The notes under the pieces: generated by a model | What the model was told of the DNA's origin: nothing | Database searches by the model: none | The model's input: only the letters and a program-made list of their open reading frames with translations | From: an uncultured Candidatus Saccharibacteria bacterium | Lineage (GTDB): Bacteria; Patescibacteriota; Saccharimonadia; Saccharimonadales; Saccharimonadaceae | DNA: 64,000 nt | Direction: 5' to 3' | NCBI GenBank assembly: GCA_938033875.1 | Contig: CALHKG010000013.1 | Span: 1 to 64,000 of the forward strand | Translations under genes and position numbers: made by a program | In this document: positions 25,757-35,285 of the stretch, piece by piece | Layout: each line of letters begins with the position of its first letter | Numbering within the stretch: position 1 is the stretch's first letter

Positions 25757-27565
25757 ATGAAAAATAAGATTATAAAGAGTGCTAAATTTGTTGTTAGAAC
25801 AACATTACATCCGTCATACGGTAGTGAACAAGTAAGGTTGTTTCGCGACCGTAGATTTATTAATAAGAAACGATATGAAGATTATATTAAATGGTTTGAT
25901 AAGCATAAAGTCACCGATGAGCAACTTAAGTTACAAAGAAAATATTCCAAGGAATTTAAGCAACGTCCATTGATTAGTATTTTATTACCGACATATAATA
26001 CAAATCCAGTATATCTGCGTAGCTGTATTGACTCTGTCTTATCTCAGAGTTATGACAACTGGGAGTTGTGCATTTCTGATGATAATTCTACTAGCGATCA
26101 AACAAAGAGTGTTATAAATGAATATGTAGAAAAGTATAATAATATTAAGGCTACATTTCGTAAAGAAAATGGTCATATATCAAAGTCATCTAATACAGCT
26201 CTTTCAATGGCTAAGGGTGACTATATATCATTACTCGATCATGATGACATTTTACCTCCCAACGCCTTGTTTGAAGTGGTTGATGTTATAAATAAAAATC
26301 CTGACGTAGATCTTATTTATACGGATGAAGACAAGATCGATAGTGACGGTATTCATATAGAACCATTTTTTAAACCTGACTGGAGTCCTGATTTTATGAA
26401 TTCATGCAACATGGTAACGCATTTTGCTACCATAAAGGCAGGTATGATTAGAAGTGTTAATGGATTCACCGTCGGAACACATGGCGCGCAAGATTGGGAT
26501 TTATTTTTGAAGATTTCTGCTAAAACTAATAATATTTATCATATTCCGAAAATTTTATATCATTGGCGTAAATCTGAGACATCTACTGCTATGAATGCTG
26601 ATAGTAAACCATATGCTTATATAAATCAAAAAAATGTCCTTCGTAGTAGCGTGAGGCAAAGAAGAGAAAATGCTTATATAGATTCTCATGTTGCGTTAGG
26701 ATTTTGGCGTAAAAAATATGTAATCCCGACAAATCCGTTGGTGTCAATTATCATACCAACCAAGGATAATTTTAGATATATAAAAAAATGCATAGATTCA
26801 ATTATTGAAAATACCTCGTATCCATATTTTGAAATAATAATTGTAGATACGGGATCTACAGATTCTCGAGTAAATGATTTTTATGAAAAATTAATAGATA
26901 ATAATGACAATGTGCGTGTTATTAAGTACAAGAAGAAATTCAATTTTTCAGATGCATGTAACTATGGTGCAAATAATTCTAGTGGAGAATATCTGCTATT
27001 CCTTAATAATGACACGGAGGTTATTACTCACGACTGGATCCAGTCATTGCTTGAGCATGCTCAGCGTCCAGAAATAGGAATGGTTGGACCTAAGCTTATA
27101 TTTGAGGATAAGACAATACAGCATGCTGGAATAGTCTTATCTGAAAGAGATATCGCATTCCATCCGTTTTACGGTCAGGATGAGCGTACAGATATATTTA
27201 CGTATATTTATACCGCCAATATTCGTAATGTATCGGCAGTAACTGGTGCTTGTTGTATGATTAATCGTGATAAGTTCAACAAGGTGGGCGGGTTTGATAA
27301 TAAACTTCGTATAACGTATAACGATGTAGATCTTAACCTTAAATTACGCAAAGAAGGCTATTATAATGTCTACACTCCATACGCGGAGTTATTCCATTAT
27401 GAGTCTAAGAGTGTTGGTCGCATAAACACGAGCGAGAGAGATACTAGTGAACTAGAGAGTGCTCAAAAAGAGATGCGTAAGAGATGGGGTGAATACTTGA
27501 AGAGGGATCCATTCTATAATGATAATTTTGAGCAATTTGGTCCGGGCTATAGGTTGCCCGAATAA
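25757..27565 (+). CDS. Two-domain GT2 glycosyltransferase
   Basis: 602 aa with two GT-A modules. Module 1 (about 70-300): ISILLPTYNTNPVYLRSCIDSVL, DDNSTSD, DHDD metal site, and DWDLF. Module 2 (about 325-575): VSIIIPTKDNFRYIKKCIDSII, VDTGSTD, FLNNDTEV, GACCMINRDKF and YNDVDLNLKLRKEGY. Such dual enzymes build repeating units, for example rhamnan backbones, next to Wzm/Wzt exporters. It begins six bases after the ATPase and closes this operon at a strong terminator. Confidence 0.9.
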   Translation: MKNKIIKSAKFVVRTTLHPSYGSEQVRLFRDRRFINKKRYEDYIKWFDKHKVTDEQLKLQRKYSKEFKQRPLISILLPTYNTNPVYLRSCIDSVLSQSYDNWELCISDDNSTSDQTKSVINEYVEKYNNIKATFRKENGHISKSSNTALSMAKGDYISLLDHDDILPPNALFEVVDVINKNPDVDLIYTDEDKIDSDGIHIEPFFKPDWSPDFMNSCNMVTHFATIKAGMIRSVNGFTVGTHGAQDWDLFLKISAKTNNIYHIPKILYHWRKSETSTAMNADSKPYAYINQKNVLRSSVRQRRENAYIDSHVALGFWRKKYVIPTNPLVSIIIPTKDNFRYIKKCIDSIIENTSYPYFEIIIVDTGSTDSRVNDFYEKLIDNNDNVRVIKYKKKFNFSDACNYGANNSSGEYLLFLNNDTEVITHDWIQSLLEHAQRPEIGMVGPKLIFEDKTIQHAGIVLSERDIAFHPFYGQDERTDIFTYIYTANIRNVSAVTGACCMINRDKFNKVGGFDNKLRITYNDVDLNLKLRKEGYYNVYTPYAELFHYESKSVGRINTSERDTSELESAQKEMRKRWGEYLKRDPFYNDNFEQFGPGYRLPE

Positions 27566-27580
27566 CGTTAACTATTAATT

Positions 27581-27623
27581 ATAAATAACCGCGATAGTAA
27601 GTTGTACTGCCGCGGTTATTTAT
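27581..27623. terminator. Bidirectional terminator between convergent genes
   Basis: ATAAATAACCGCG (27581-27593) and CGCGGTTATTTAT (27611-27623) form a perfect 13-bp stem around a 17-base loop, with A/T-rich flanks on both sides, between convergent genes at 25757 and 27666. Confidence 0.8.
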
Positions 27624-27665
27624 ATTATTTACGATTACGATGTAAAGATGTATGAGTTATTATAC

Positions 27666-29363
27666 TTAGTATATTCCTGATGATGTAGATATGTGGCTAG
27701 CCCATGATTGTTGACCGTCGCCCCATCCATGTACTTCGACAGTATTATTGGCTGTACCTCTGTATTTGACATAATAGATAGTGTCTTTTCCTCTTCCTTG
27801 CAAATCGGCTGCTACTATGTCATTTGACCCTATTACATAGCCAGATTCTGGGTAATTACTTGCGGTGTGACGTACCCAGTTTTTTAATGAAGAATCCCAC
27901 ACGTGAAATTCGATAAGACCGCTCGTAGTATTGTCGTATTTAACATATATGAATTCATCTTTTTTATCTCCATCAAGATCTGCCGCAATAACTCTTCCTG
28001 TGTTCATACTAGCTGAAGGGTGGCTTGTTGCTGTGTGTCTAAACCAACTAGTTCCATTATTATTCCAACCATGCACTTCAATCATGCCAGAATTAGTCTG
28101 CTCATAATTAATCAGATAATATTCGTCATTACCATTGCCATCAGTATCTGCTGTTATAACTTCAGAAAATAGCGGATCAATAGGTCCGGCAGATGTTGCA
28201 GTGTGAGCTAGCCAACGCAATCCATCTTGAGTCCACGTATGAAACTCTACTCTACCACTTGCAGTTCCATTATAGTCAACCTTTGTTAATACGGTATTTT
28301 TGCTATTAACCTTCCTTGATATAACCTTGCTGTACTGCTGATTAAAGGTATATGAGTTTGTCGCTGTATGCTGAGACCATGTCTGTAAGTTACTATTGGC
28401 CCATGTGTGCATTTCGGCACATTTACTGCCAGTATTATTAGGGACGGATATAGTTAAGGTATCATTATTTCCATTTATCCTAGTTGGTATAATTCTAGCG
28501 CCAGTTTCTACGTTAGGTATATTCTGTCCGTTTTTACAAGAGAATGAACTGCTTGATCTAGTATCTCCAAACCAGTCTGTAAAGTAATTATAAAAGTTAC
28601 GATTACCATAGGCGCTACACCCATCACCTACACCATACCCAGATGACATAGCAGCGGCATTTGGTTGATATGGTGTATAACTATAAAGAGCGGCGGTTGT
28701 CCAATTCTGAATATTTACATTAGATCCTCCGCAAGCAGCATTTGGACTCCATTGAACGAAATTTACGCCTGTTGTATATGGTGAAAACCAATTAGGACTA
28801 CGTGTTATTATGTAGTGAAAGTGTTTCGCTGCCCATTCTAGCTGGTTTTCTAGACCAAAATATTTACTATCACACGCGGCGGTGTCTGGGCATCCATAGC
28901 CAGTTGCGCTTTTGAATTGCCCACGAGTTGGCCACGTGTCAGTAACTAGGGCTTGCTCTTTTTGGAGCAAAACTATTAAAAGCTGTGGGTTTACATGATA
29001 TTTTTGAGAGACATCAAAGATTAATTGAGCGGCGCTTCTCCCGTCTTTTGTTTTATAATCACGGAGACAGGTATATGGAGGGCTATGCCACCCTTTCGAT
29101 GCGGCATACTGAGCGCGAGTTATATCAGGTCTTCCAAACTCACTGGCTGGTTTGGCGCCATTTGTATCGCATTGGGGAACTTTACTATTTAAAAATGACT
29201 GAATTTGGTCTGCACTCATGGATCCGTAATTTGTTGCTACGGCATCATCCATAATATTTCCTGGGTCAAAATCATTCAATACTGCAGATGCTGGCGTAGA
29301 AGATAATATCGTTCCTAAGCACATTGACATAAGTATGCCTAATTTTAATATTAATTTCTTCAT
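27666..29363 (-). CDS. Secreted surface protein: actinobacterial-type N-terminal domain + FG-GAP/VCBS-like repeats
   Basis: 565 aa. Signal peptide 1-27 (ending ASA). Residues 30-275 form a Cys/Trp/Tyr-rich domain with SADQIQSFLNSKVPQC, QLLIVLLQKEQALVTD and SATGYGCPDTAACDSKYFG; the VLLQKEQ helix recalls lytic-transglycosylase-like folds and the domain is familiar from actinobacterial secreted proteins sometimes labelled haemagglutinin. From about 285, three to four repeats of about 65 residues contain Asp-rich loops (DTDGNGNDE, DLDGDKKDE) and HTATS turns, as in FG-GAP propellers that bind Ca and ligands. A likely adhesin or wall-binding protein. It overlaps the upstream gene by 4 bases (ATGA). 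Confidence 0.8.
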   Translation of the reverse strand: MKKLILKLGILMSMCLGTILSSTPASAVLNDFDPGNIMDDAVATNYGSMSADQIQSFLNSKVPQCDTNGAKPASEFGRPDITRAQYAASKGWHSPPYTCLRDYKTKDGRSAAQLIFDVSQKYHVNPQLLIVLLQKEQALVTDTWPTRGQFKSATGYGCPDTAACDSKYFGLENQLEWAAKHFHYIITRSPNWFSPYTTGVNFVQWSPNAACGGSNVNIQNWTTAALYSYTPYQPNAAAMSSGYGVGDGCSAYGNRNFYNYFTDWFGDTRSSSSFSCKNGQNIPNVETGARIIPTRINGNNDTLTISVPNNTGSKCAEMHTWANSNLQTWSQHTATNSYTFNQQYSKVISRKVNSKNTVLTKVDYNGTASGRVEFHTWTQDGLRWLAHTATSAGPIDPLFSEVITADTDGNGNDEYYLINYEQTNSGMIEVHGWNNNGTSWFRHTATSHPSASMNTGRVIAADLDGDKKDEFIYVKYDNTTSGLIEFHVWDSSLKNWVRHTASNYPESGYVIGSNDIVAADLQGRGKDTIYYVKYRGTANNTVEVHGWGDGQQSWASHISTSSGIY

Positions 29364-29950
29364 ATAGTTATTTCTCCTTCAGTATCTCCAGTAACGTTGT
29401 TGTCTTCGTAGTGAATGTTTATTGTCCATTTTCCAGGTGACAATTGAGACAACGGAACGTTAAATCCTTTACAGCTAGACGTACTTGGTCCAACTTGCAA
29501 CTCTACGCTATTGGAATACGTTTGTCCGCTAGTATTATGCATTGATAACGTACATCTTCCACTTGATGATATAGTTTGGATCAAACTACGGATATAAAGA
29601 GTGTTTGAATCTTTATCGACTGTTGTAGTTGTTATACTTACTCCAACTGTTGGTTTTTTCCCGTTGGATGATGGAGTCGGTTCTGGCGAAGGATCGCTTC
29701 CTTGTAGTGTTTTAGATTTTTGACCTGATGACTCTTTTTCTGACTTATTGGATGTATTATTTAATGATCTTTTTTTTATGTCTTGACCAGCTGTTTTCTG
29801 CTCCTCGGTGACTGTGCTAAATTGATTTTGAGTAAAAGGCCAGAGCTTAAGCTTATAGGAAATTAAGCCATAGCTCGTTATAGACAATAATATAACAGCT
29901 ATCAGGATTAATAGTTTATTTTTTTTATTTTGTTTTTTCTGTATTTTCAT
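29360..29950 (-). CDS. Membrane-anchored protein with Ig-like C-terminal domain
   Basis: 196 aa. One helix (about 12-32) behind a very Lys-rich N-terminus, a disordered Ser/Pro/Lys linker (about 40-100) and a beta-rich domain with two cysteines (SGRCTLSMHN, STSSCKGFNVPL) in an immunoglobulin-like pattern. No enzyme motif. It is coupled by a 4-base overlap to the FG-GAP surface protein and is probably its surface partner or anchor; that role is inference. Confidence 0.7.
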   Translation of the reverse strand: MKIQKKQNKKNKLLILIAVILLSITSYGLISYKLKLWPFTQNQFSTVTEEQKTAGQDIKKRSLNNTSNKSEKESSGQKSKTLQGSDPSPEPTPSSNGKKPTVGVSITTTTVDKDSNTLYIRSLIQTISSSGRCTLSMHNTSGQTYSNSVELQVGPSTSSCKGFNVPLSQLSPGKWTINIHYEDNNVTGDTEGEITI

Positions 29951-30003
29951 ATTTTTTACCTAATCAACACTACTATAGCAGATATAGATAAAACGGTAAA
30001 GCT

Positions 30004-32007
30004 TTAAAAAGTTCTTTTATAGAATAAAATATCTCCATTATGTACAGTGACTTTATCGATTAGTTCATAGCAAGGTAGCTGTAGTGGTGTTGTAGATAAC
30101 ACACGAGTAACAGATTTTCCTATATGATTACTACAACTCAATTTTGCAATAAATACGTCCGGCTGACTAAGCACGAGATCTTTATCCATGGTGTCAGATA
30201 GAAGTATATGTGCATACCTATTGTAAATTGTCCTATCTTTTGACACTTTTGACCAGAAATCTTTATCAGGGTAAGTATTGACTCCCGTAATTGATTTTCT
30301 ATTTGCCATTTGAGGGAAATTTTCTAGTACGCTTGTGCCGGACAATCCCCATGTGTCGTCACTAGACGAGGTAGAGATAATCTTTTTGGTTATAATATTA
30401 TCGTTATACCCGCTTCCTAGACCTCTATATAACGGCTGTATAGTTATTGTCGACATAATACATAAAGAAGAGAGCACTAACAGTCCGAGTTTTTCCTTTT
30501 TTATAAATATAAGGGCTAGTCCACTAGAAAGGCTTATTGCGGCTAGTAATAATACGCGAAGATCCCCGGCAAAGTTACGATTGAACTTTACGACATACAC
30601 GATGGTACAGACATAAATGATAATCACTATTGTTGAATATAAATATGGTAAATAGCGATATCGTGATGAAAATTTTATAGTATTGGCAAGCGTGTATATT
30701 AATGAAAAGATTCCTATAAAACCTAATCCAAGCTGCAACCTTGTTATCGGTACAAGATGCATCATGAAAGGTTTTGCTATTGAAGAGAATCCTGGAATAA
30801 ATAAATGAGATATGAATATTAAGCAGGAAACAAAAATAGCAACTCCAACCCAATCTATAGTTTTATTTTTACGCCATTTGCTATATAAAATAAACAGTAT
30901 AGGAATGATAAATGCAAAAGGCGTGATAATGAATGCAGACATTTCACTTTGATTGATGGATCCTTTACTTGGATCTATCGATGAAATGGATGTGTCGTCC
31001 ATAAGTCGGTATTGACTATAGCCAGTGAGACCGATTAGATCAGCCTGTGATGGAGCTCCCGAATGTACAAATCGCGCCCCGGGATAATCTGTACCAGAAA
31101 TGGCTTGTACGGCATCTATTCTGGTGATTAAAAATATACCAACTATGCCGATCGCTGTTAGAGCAGATCCTACTATGAATGCTGTATTTACATATAGTAT
31201 TTTTCGCACTTTTTTGGGTGTTTTTTTCCAAGTATTTATATAATAGCCAATCGCCACTAGAAGTACAGTGATGACAACAGGCACTTGAAAGGCCGGGTAT
31301 AATAGTAGGGCGAAGCTTACCATTGAATAGGTTAATAAAAGTGATAGTGTGAGATTCGATATTATATCACCATGTTTATATCTCTTTAAAAAAGACAAAG
31401 ATTTATTTTCTATTAATTTTATTATTAATAGCAGTATGACAATTCCCCAGACGATGCTCATTATAGTAATGGTTTGATACCACCAGAATATAAAAGGGGT
31501 AAAAGAGCCTATGATAGCGATAGATCCCGATAATACGTATTTATTGGGAAGAAATTTTAACGATAGAAAGTATATGCTTAATAGCAATGATGCTAGTAAT
31601 AGCCACCACTTAAAGGCAAAAGCAAACTCGAAAGGAACTATTAAAAAGGCAAGATTTTGAGGTCGGAATATTGTTGACCATTCTTTGTATGGTGCATCAG
31701 ATATAAGGCTCATATTCTTGCCAGAATTGCCAAAGTTCTTGTTTGTCAGTGGATACCCAGCTTCTTTTTGTGCAATTGTGAATTGTGTAACGACCAGCCA
31801 CTCGTCGCTGCGAATAGGTCGAGCTTCGCCTGATATGAGATTAGATGATTTGCCGTTAAGGAAATAGTCATAATATAAGCCAAATGAAGATCCAGATATC
31901 TTAAATCCTGTCGCAAAAATTAGACAAAAGATAATAGTAGACGGGAAAATCCATTTTTTATACGAATCGTCTTTTAATTTTGTAAAAATAGAACGTATAG
32001 CTTGCAT
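30004..32007 (-). CDS. Polytopic membrane protein, GT-C glycosyltransferase-like
   Basis: 667 aa from ATG 32007. A longer frame to 32163 exists, but TATACT at 32023-32018 puts the start of transcription four bases before this ATG. About twelve to thirteen membrane helices. The first outer loop has GEARPIRSDEWLV, with an acidic motif of the kind used by GT-C enzymes, and a second loop has GTDYPGARFVHSGAP. A soluble C-terminal part (about 575-667) follows the last helix. GT-C enzymes use polyprenyl-phosphate sugars outside the membrane, fitting this glycan locus. The family call is tentative. Confidence 0.75.
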   Translation of the reverse strand: MQAIRSIFTKLKDDSYKKWIFPSTIIFCLIFATGFKISGSSFGLYYDYFLNGKSSNLISGEARPIRSDEWLVVTQFTIAQKEAGYPLTNKNFGNSGKNMSLISDAPYKEWSTIFRPQNLAFLIVPFEFAFAFKWWLLLASLLLSIYFLSLKFLPNKYVLSGSIAIIGSFTPFIFWWYQTITIMSIVWGIVILLLIIKLIENKSLSFLKRYKHGDIISNLTLSLLLTYSMVSFALLLYPAFQVPVVITVLLVAIGYYINTWKKTPKKVRKILYVNTAFIVGSALTAIGIVGIFLITRIDAVQAISGTDYPGARFVHSGAPSQADLIGLTGYSQYRLMDDTSISSIDPSKGSINQSEMSAFIITPFAFIIPILFILYSKWRKNKTIDWVGVAIFVSCLIFISHLFIPGFSSIAKPFMMHLVPITRLQLGLGFIGIFSLIYTLANTIKFSSRYRYLPYLYSTIVIIIYVCTIVYVVKFNRNFAGDLRVLLLAAISLSSGLALIFIKKEKLGLLVLSSLCIMSTITIQPLYRGLGSGYNDNIITKKIISTSSSDDTWGLSGTSVLENFPQMANRKSITGVNTYPDKDFWSKVSKDRTIYNRYAHILLSDTMDKDLVLSQPDVFIAKLSCSNHIGKSVTRVLSTTPLQLPCYELIDKVTVHNGDILFYKRTF

Positions 32008-32144
32008 AACATTTATTAGTATACAGTAAAAATAGCAAGTATAAAAATTGTGTTTTTTTGAGAACAAGTCTAAAAAACGAAAAATAAAAAATGAGTGATG
32101 CGCTATCTTTGTTAAAGATAGTAAGAATGTAAGGAGGCTACGTA

Positions 32145-32330
32145 ATGATAAACATCGCATCACCCGTTATAGAGGAAGAGGAGCGTCGGGCGGTAAATGA
32201 AGTTATAGAGTCAGGTATACTGGCTCAGGGCCCAAAAGTCGCTGAGCTTGAAGAAAGCTGGGCTAAATATTGGTTTGCAAGGGAGGTATTTTATGCCTTT
32301 TCTAATGCTGCTATATCCATTATTTATTAG
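32145..32330 (+). pseudogene. DegT/DnrJ/EryC1 aminotransferase remnant (N-terminal fragment)
   Basis: A good ribosome site (AAGGAGG) and ATG open a frame of 61 codons. Its first 40 or so residues, INIASPVIEEEERRAVNEV then SGILAQGPKVAELEESWAKYW, are the typical N-terminus of PLP-dependent sugar aminotransferases of about 370 aa. After AREVFYAFSNA the similarity degrades and a stop follows; the active-site lysine and the rest are missing, and the next 360 bp hold no continuation that I can see. The gene is dead. Intact copies usually make amino sugars together with an oxidoreductase such as the one at 33835. Confidence 0.75.
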
Positions 32331-32692
32331 GTTACGAAAATATATAAAAGTAGATACAAGCAATAAATATTTTTGTAGTTTTTTAATTTTGTTTTTTATG
32401 TGCTTTATGTTAGCTTTTTACACTGTTCAAACGATTTACTATAATGTACGGGTTACTTAACTGTAAGGAACTAAACGAGTGATAATAAAAAGTAGCTCCC
32501 TAGAATGCTCTATTGAAATAATCTTATATCGTCTGTGATTTTGGTATATATCGTACAGTTGAGTGGTGTCAAGACTTCTCTCATTTATACTCAATAGAAA
32601 GTAATAGTTGATCATATAACTAATGACAATGAGGGGCTATTTATGTAAAAATTATCAAATATGATATTATATGATTAAGTAAATGGGGGTTT
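32331..32692. other. AT-rich intergenic region behind the degT remnant
   Basis: No supportable gene. A short overlapping frame (32248-32460) has no start signal and looks like decay product. A TATTAT/TATATG-rich stretch near 32660-32675 and a GGGGG before ATG 32693 are the likely promoter and ribosome site of the next gene. Confidence 0.5.
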
Positions 32693-33835
32693 ATGACTAA
32701 GAAGATATTAATATATACAGGGTATTTTATTCCGCACCTGGGTGGTGTGGAAAGATATGTAGATAAATTAACAAGTGCTTTGGAGAAGATAGGGTATCAA
32801 TGCACAATAGTAACTACTGCACACGATAATAGCTTACCCTCCAAAGAGACGATAGGCAGCAGAACTATATATCGATTGCCTACGCATAATATTTTTAAAC
32901 AGAGATACCCAATCATTAATAAACGTAAGAGTGCTAGTATTATTTCAGATATTGATTTTAATAGTTTTAGCTTTTGTATAGTTAATACCAGATTTCATCT
33001 AACAAGTCTTCTAGGTGCCAGGTTGGCAAAAAAGCATGGGATAAAGGTTGCTCTTATAGAACATGGAACTGCTCATTTTTCGGTTGGGAATAAACTTCTT
33101 GATTTTTTTGGGTTAATATACGAACATGTTTTGACTGCAATTATTAAGCAGTATGTTGACTACTACTATGGCGTATCGCAAAATTGTAATAAGTGGTTGA
33201 AACATTTTGGCATATCTGCAGAAGGTGTTTGGTACAATGCAATTGACTCGAAGGATAAGTTGCTGGCGACTAATAAATATGATTATTTTGATAAGCGAGA
33301 AATCATAGTTACATATGCTGGGCGTATTATAAAAGAAAAAGGAATCATAAATCTACTTAAGGCATTTGATAAGGTCAGAAGCGAGATATCAAATCAAAAA
33401 ATTCGGCTAGTTATTGCCGGCGATGGTCCTTTAAAAGATGAGCTTGAGTCTAGATATTTAGATGATAGTTCTATACAATTTTTAGGTAAAATAAATTTTA
33501 GTGATATCCTATCTCTCTTTAAGCGTACTGATATATTTGTTCACCCGTCACTCTATCCTGAAGGGCTACCTACGGCCATATTAGAGGCTGGATTGATGCG
33601 AACGGCTATTATTGCCACTCCTAGAGGGGGGACGGAAGAGGTGATTATTGACGAGCGCCATGGTATAATAGTTGACGGTAGTGTGGATAGTTTAAAGATT
33701 GCTCTAATGGAAATGGTACAGAATGAGTCTATGCGCAAAAAAAGTGCAGATAATGTAAAGAAGAGAATAGAGAGTGTTTTTAGTTGGCAGTCGGTGGCGA
33801 AATGCGTTGATAATAAAATCAAGGAGAGTATATAG
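32693..33835 (+). CDS. GT4 glycosyltransferase
   Basis: 380 aa, GT-B fold. N-terminal half starts KKILIYTGYFIPHLGGVERYVDKL with the Gly-rich acceptor loop; C-terminal half has VTYAGRIIKEKGIINLLKAF and the donor-site EX7E motif in EGLPTAILEAGL. It probably adds one sugar, with retention of configuration, to a lipid-linked glycan on the cytoplasmic face. It overlaps the next gene by one base (TAGTG), forming a three-gene operon with the oxidoreductase and the small transporter. Confidence 0.9.
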   Translation: MTKKILIYTGYFIPHLGGVERYVDKLTSALEKIGYQCTIVTTAHDNSLPSKETIGSRTIYRLPTHNIFKQRYPIINKRKSASIISDIDFNSFSFCIVNTRFHLTSLLGARLAKKHGIKVALIEHGTAHFSVGNKLLDFFGLIYEHVLTAIIKQYVDYYYGVSQNCNKWLKHFGISAEGVWYNAIDSKDKLLATNKYDYFDKREIIVTYAGRIIKEKGIINLLKAFDKVRSEISNQKIRLVIAGDGPLKDELESRYLDDSSIQFLGKINFSDILSLFKRTDIFVHPSLYPEGLPTAILEAGLMRTAIIATPRGGTEEVIIDERHGIIVDGSVDSLKIALMEMVQNESMRKKSADNVKKRIESVFSWQSVAKCVDNKIKESI

Positions 33836-34896
33836 TGTCTAAAGCGGTAAAGTTCGTAATAGTTGGCGCTGGAAATATATCAAATACAAGACATATCCCA
33901 GCACTCAAGAAAATCAAGAATGCTGAGATATTTGGTGTTATAAGTAATAAAATAGAGCGAGCCAGAAAGACAGCTAAAAAACACAATATTCCTCACGTGT
34001 CTCAAATAAAAGAATCTTCTGACGGTTTAGTTGTGGTTAATGCTGATTGGATGAATGATGCTGATGCCTGGGTGATAGGTGCTCCTCCACACCTTCATTA
34101 TCCATTGGTTAAATTGGGTTTATCTCTTGATAAGCATGTACTCGTAGAGAAGCCAATGATGATGAATGAAGATGAATGCAATGAGTTGATAAAACTGGCT
34201 AAGAGTAAGAATAAAGTGTTCTATGTTATGCACAACTTCCAGTATGCAAATAAGATGCTAAAACTAAATGATATTATTGAGTCTAAAAAACATGGTGAAG
34301 TGGTGTCTATTACTGAAGTACAGTTTACTAATCATGACCGTCGACTGCCAGAGTGGTATAATGATTTACCTCTGGGTCTGTTTTATGATGAGGCTGCTCA
34401 TTTCTTGTATCTTCCAGAGAGACATGTTGGCAAGTTGCAAATACAGCATGCACATGCGGTGTATGGTAACGCTAAGAAGGAGACCACTCCAGTAACTCTT
34501 TCGGTCAATGCTATGGCGGGTAAAGTTCCATTAACAATGTTCTTAAATTTCCGCTCACCAGTGTGTGAGTGGTATTATATGGTATCCTTCAAGAAAGATA
34601 TTTACATCTACGATTTCTTTAAAGATATCCTAATTCACCTGCCAACAGACGGAGAACATCTTGGTAAAGATGTGTTGCGTAGCTCGATAAAGTATACGAC
34701 TCAATATTGGGGGCAATTTATAGCTAACGGTATACGCAGGGTGATAGGAGGTCTGTTGTATGGTCACGATAAGGTATTAAGTAGTTTCACGTCTGCAATT
34801 GTCGACGGCAATGTTGATAAGTTTTTGACAGCTGAAAATGGTAAGATAAATGTAGCTGCTGCCAATTCTATAATTGATAAGGTCAATAAGCGATAG
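33835..34896 (+). CDS. Gfo/Idh/MocA-family sugar oxidoreductase
   Basis: 353 aa from GTG 33835. N-terminal Rossmann fold with VIVGAGNISNTRHIPAL and the family motif VEKPMMM (EKP) around residue 103, then a C-terminal alpha/beta domain with DEAAHFLYLP. These enzymes oxidise or reduce nucleotide sugars with NAD(P); in amino-sugar routes they make the keto intermediate for a DegT aminotransferase. The only DegT gene nearby is the dead fragment at 32145, so its current substrate is unclear. Confidence 0.88.
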   Translation: MSKAVKFVIVGAGNISNTRHIPALKKIKNAEIFGVISNKIERARKTAKKHNIPHVSQIKESSDGLVVVNADWMNDADAWVIGAPPHLHYPLVKLGLSLDKHVLVEKPMMMNEDECNELIKLAKSKNKVFYVMHNFQYANKMLKLNDIIESKKHGEVVSITEVQFTNHDRRLPEWYNDLPLGLFYDEAAHFLYLPERHVGKLQIQHAHAVYGNAKKETTPVTLSVNAMAGKVPLTMFLNFRSPVCEWYYMVSFKKDIYIYDFFKDILIHLPTDGEHLGKDVLRSSIKYTTQYWGQFIANGIRRVIGGLLYGHDKVLSSFTSAIVDGNVDKFLTAENGKINVAAANSIIDKVNKR

Positions 34897-35256
34897 ATGA
34901 ATATATTTCTGATAATTGCGTATGTTGTAGCGGCGGTTAGTGGATCAACATTAATAAAATTAGGAGGATTGTCAGCGGGGTCAGCTCATTTACTTACAAT
35001 TCCTTATACTAATTTACATCTTCCTATAATGAGCCTGTTTGGTATATTGTTTTATGGGGTAAGTTTCTTTTTATATATAATTTTATTAAACAGGTTTGAG
35101 CTATCATTTATTTCACCGCTAACGATAGGACTAGTCTACCTGTTGCTTATGCTAACGGCTGTAGTAATTTTTAACGAAAGCTTTACTATAATTAAAACTA
35201 TCGGCTGTGTATTAATATTAGTTGGTGTTTTGATGATTGCTACGACTAATAAATAG
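34897..35256 (+). CDS. Small EamA/SMR-like four-helix transporter
   Basis: 119 aa with four membrane helices (about 2-20, 42-68, 72-93, 97-116) and the EamA/SMR features SGSTLIKLGG near the start and PLTIGLVYLLLML in helix 3. Small proteins of this family in glycan loci resemble ArnE/ArnF-type flippases of lipid-linked sugars. It starts on the base after the oxidoreductase stop. Role as a flippase is inferred from position. Confidence 0.75.
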   Translation: MNIFLIIAYVVAAVSGSTLIKLGGLSAGSAHLLTIPYTNLHLPIMSLFGILFYGVSFFLYIILLNRFELSFISPLTIGLVYLLLMLTAVVIFNESFTIIKTIGCVLILVGVLMIATTNK

Positions 35257-35285
35257 AATAGGATATAGGGAAGTATTAATAAAAA

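Noticed and set aside
32248..32460. 70-aa hydrophobic frame over the degT remnant
   Set aside because: No ribosome site or promoter, overlaps the fragment out of frame, composition just reflects AT-rich DNA.
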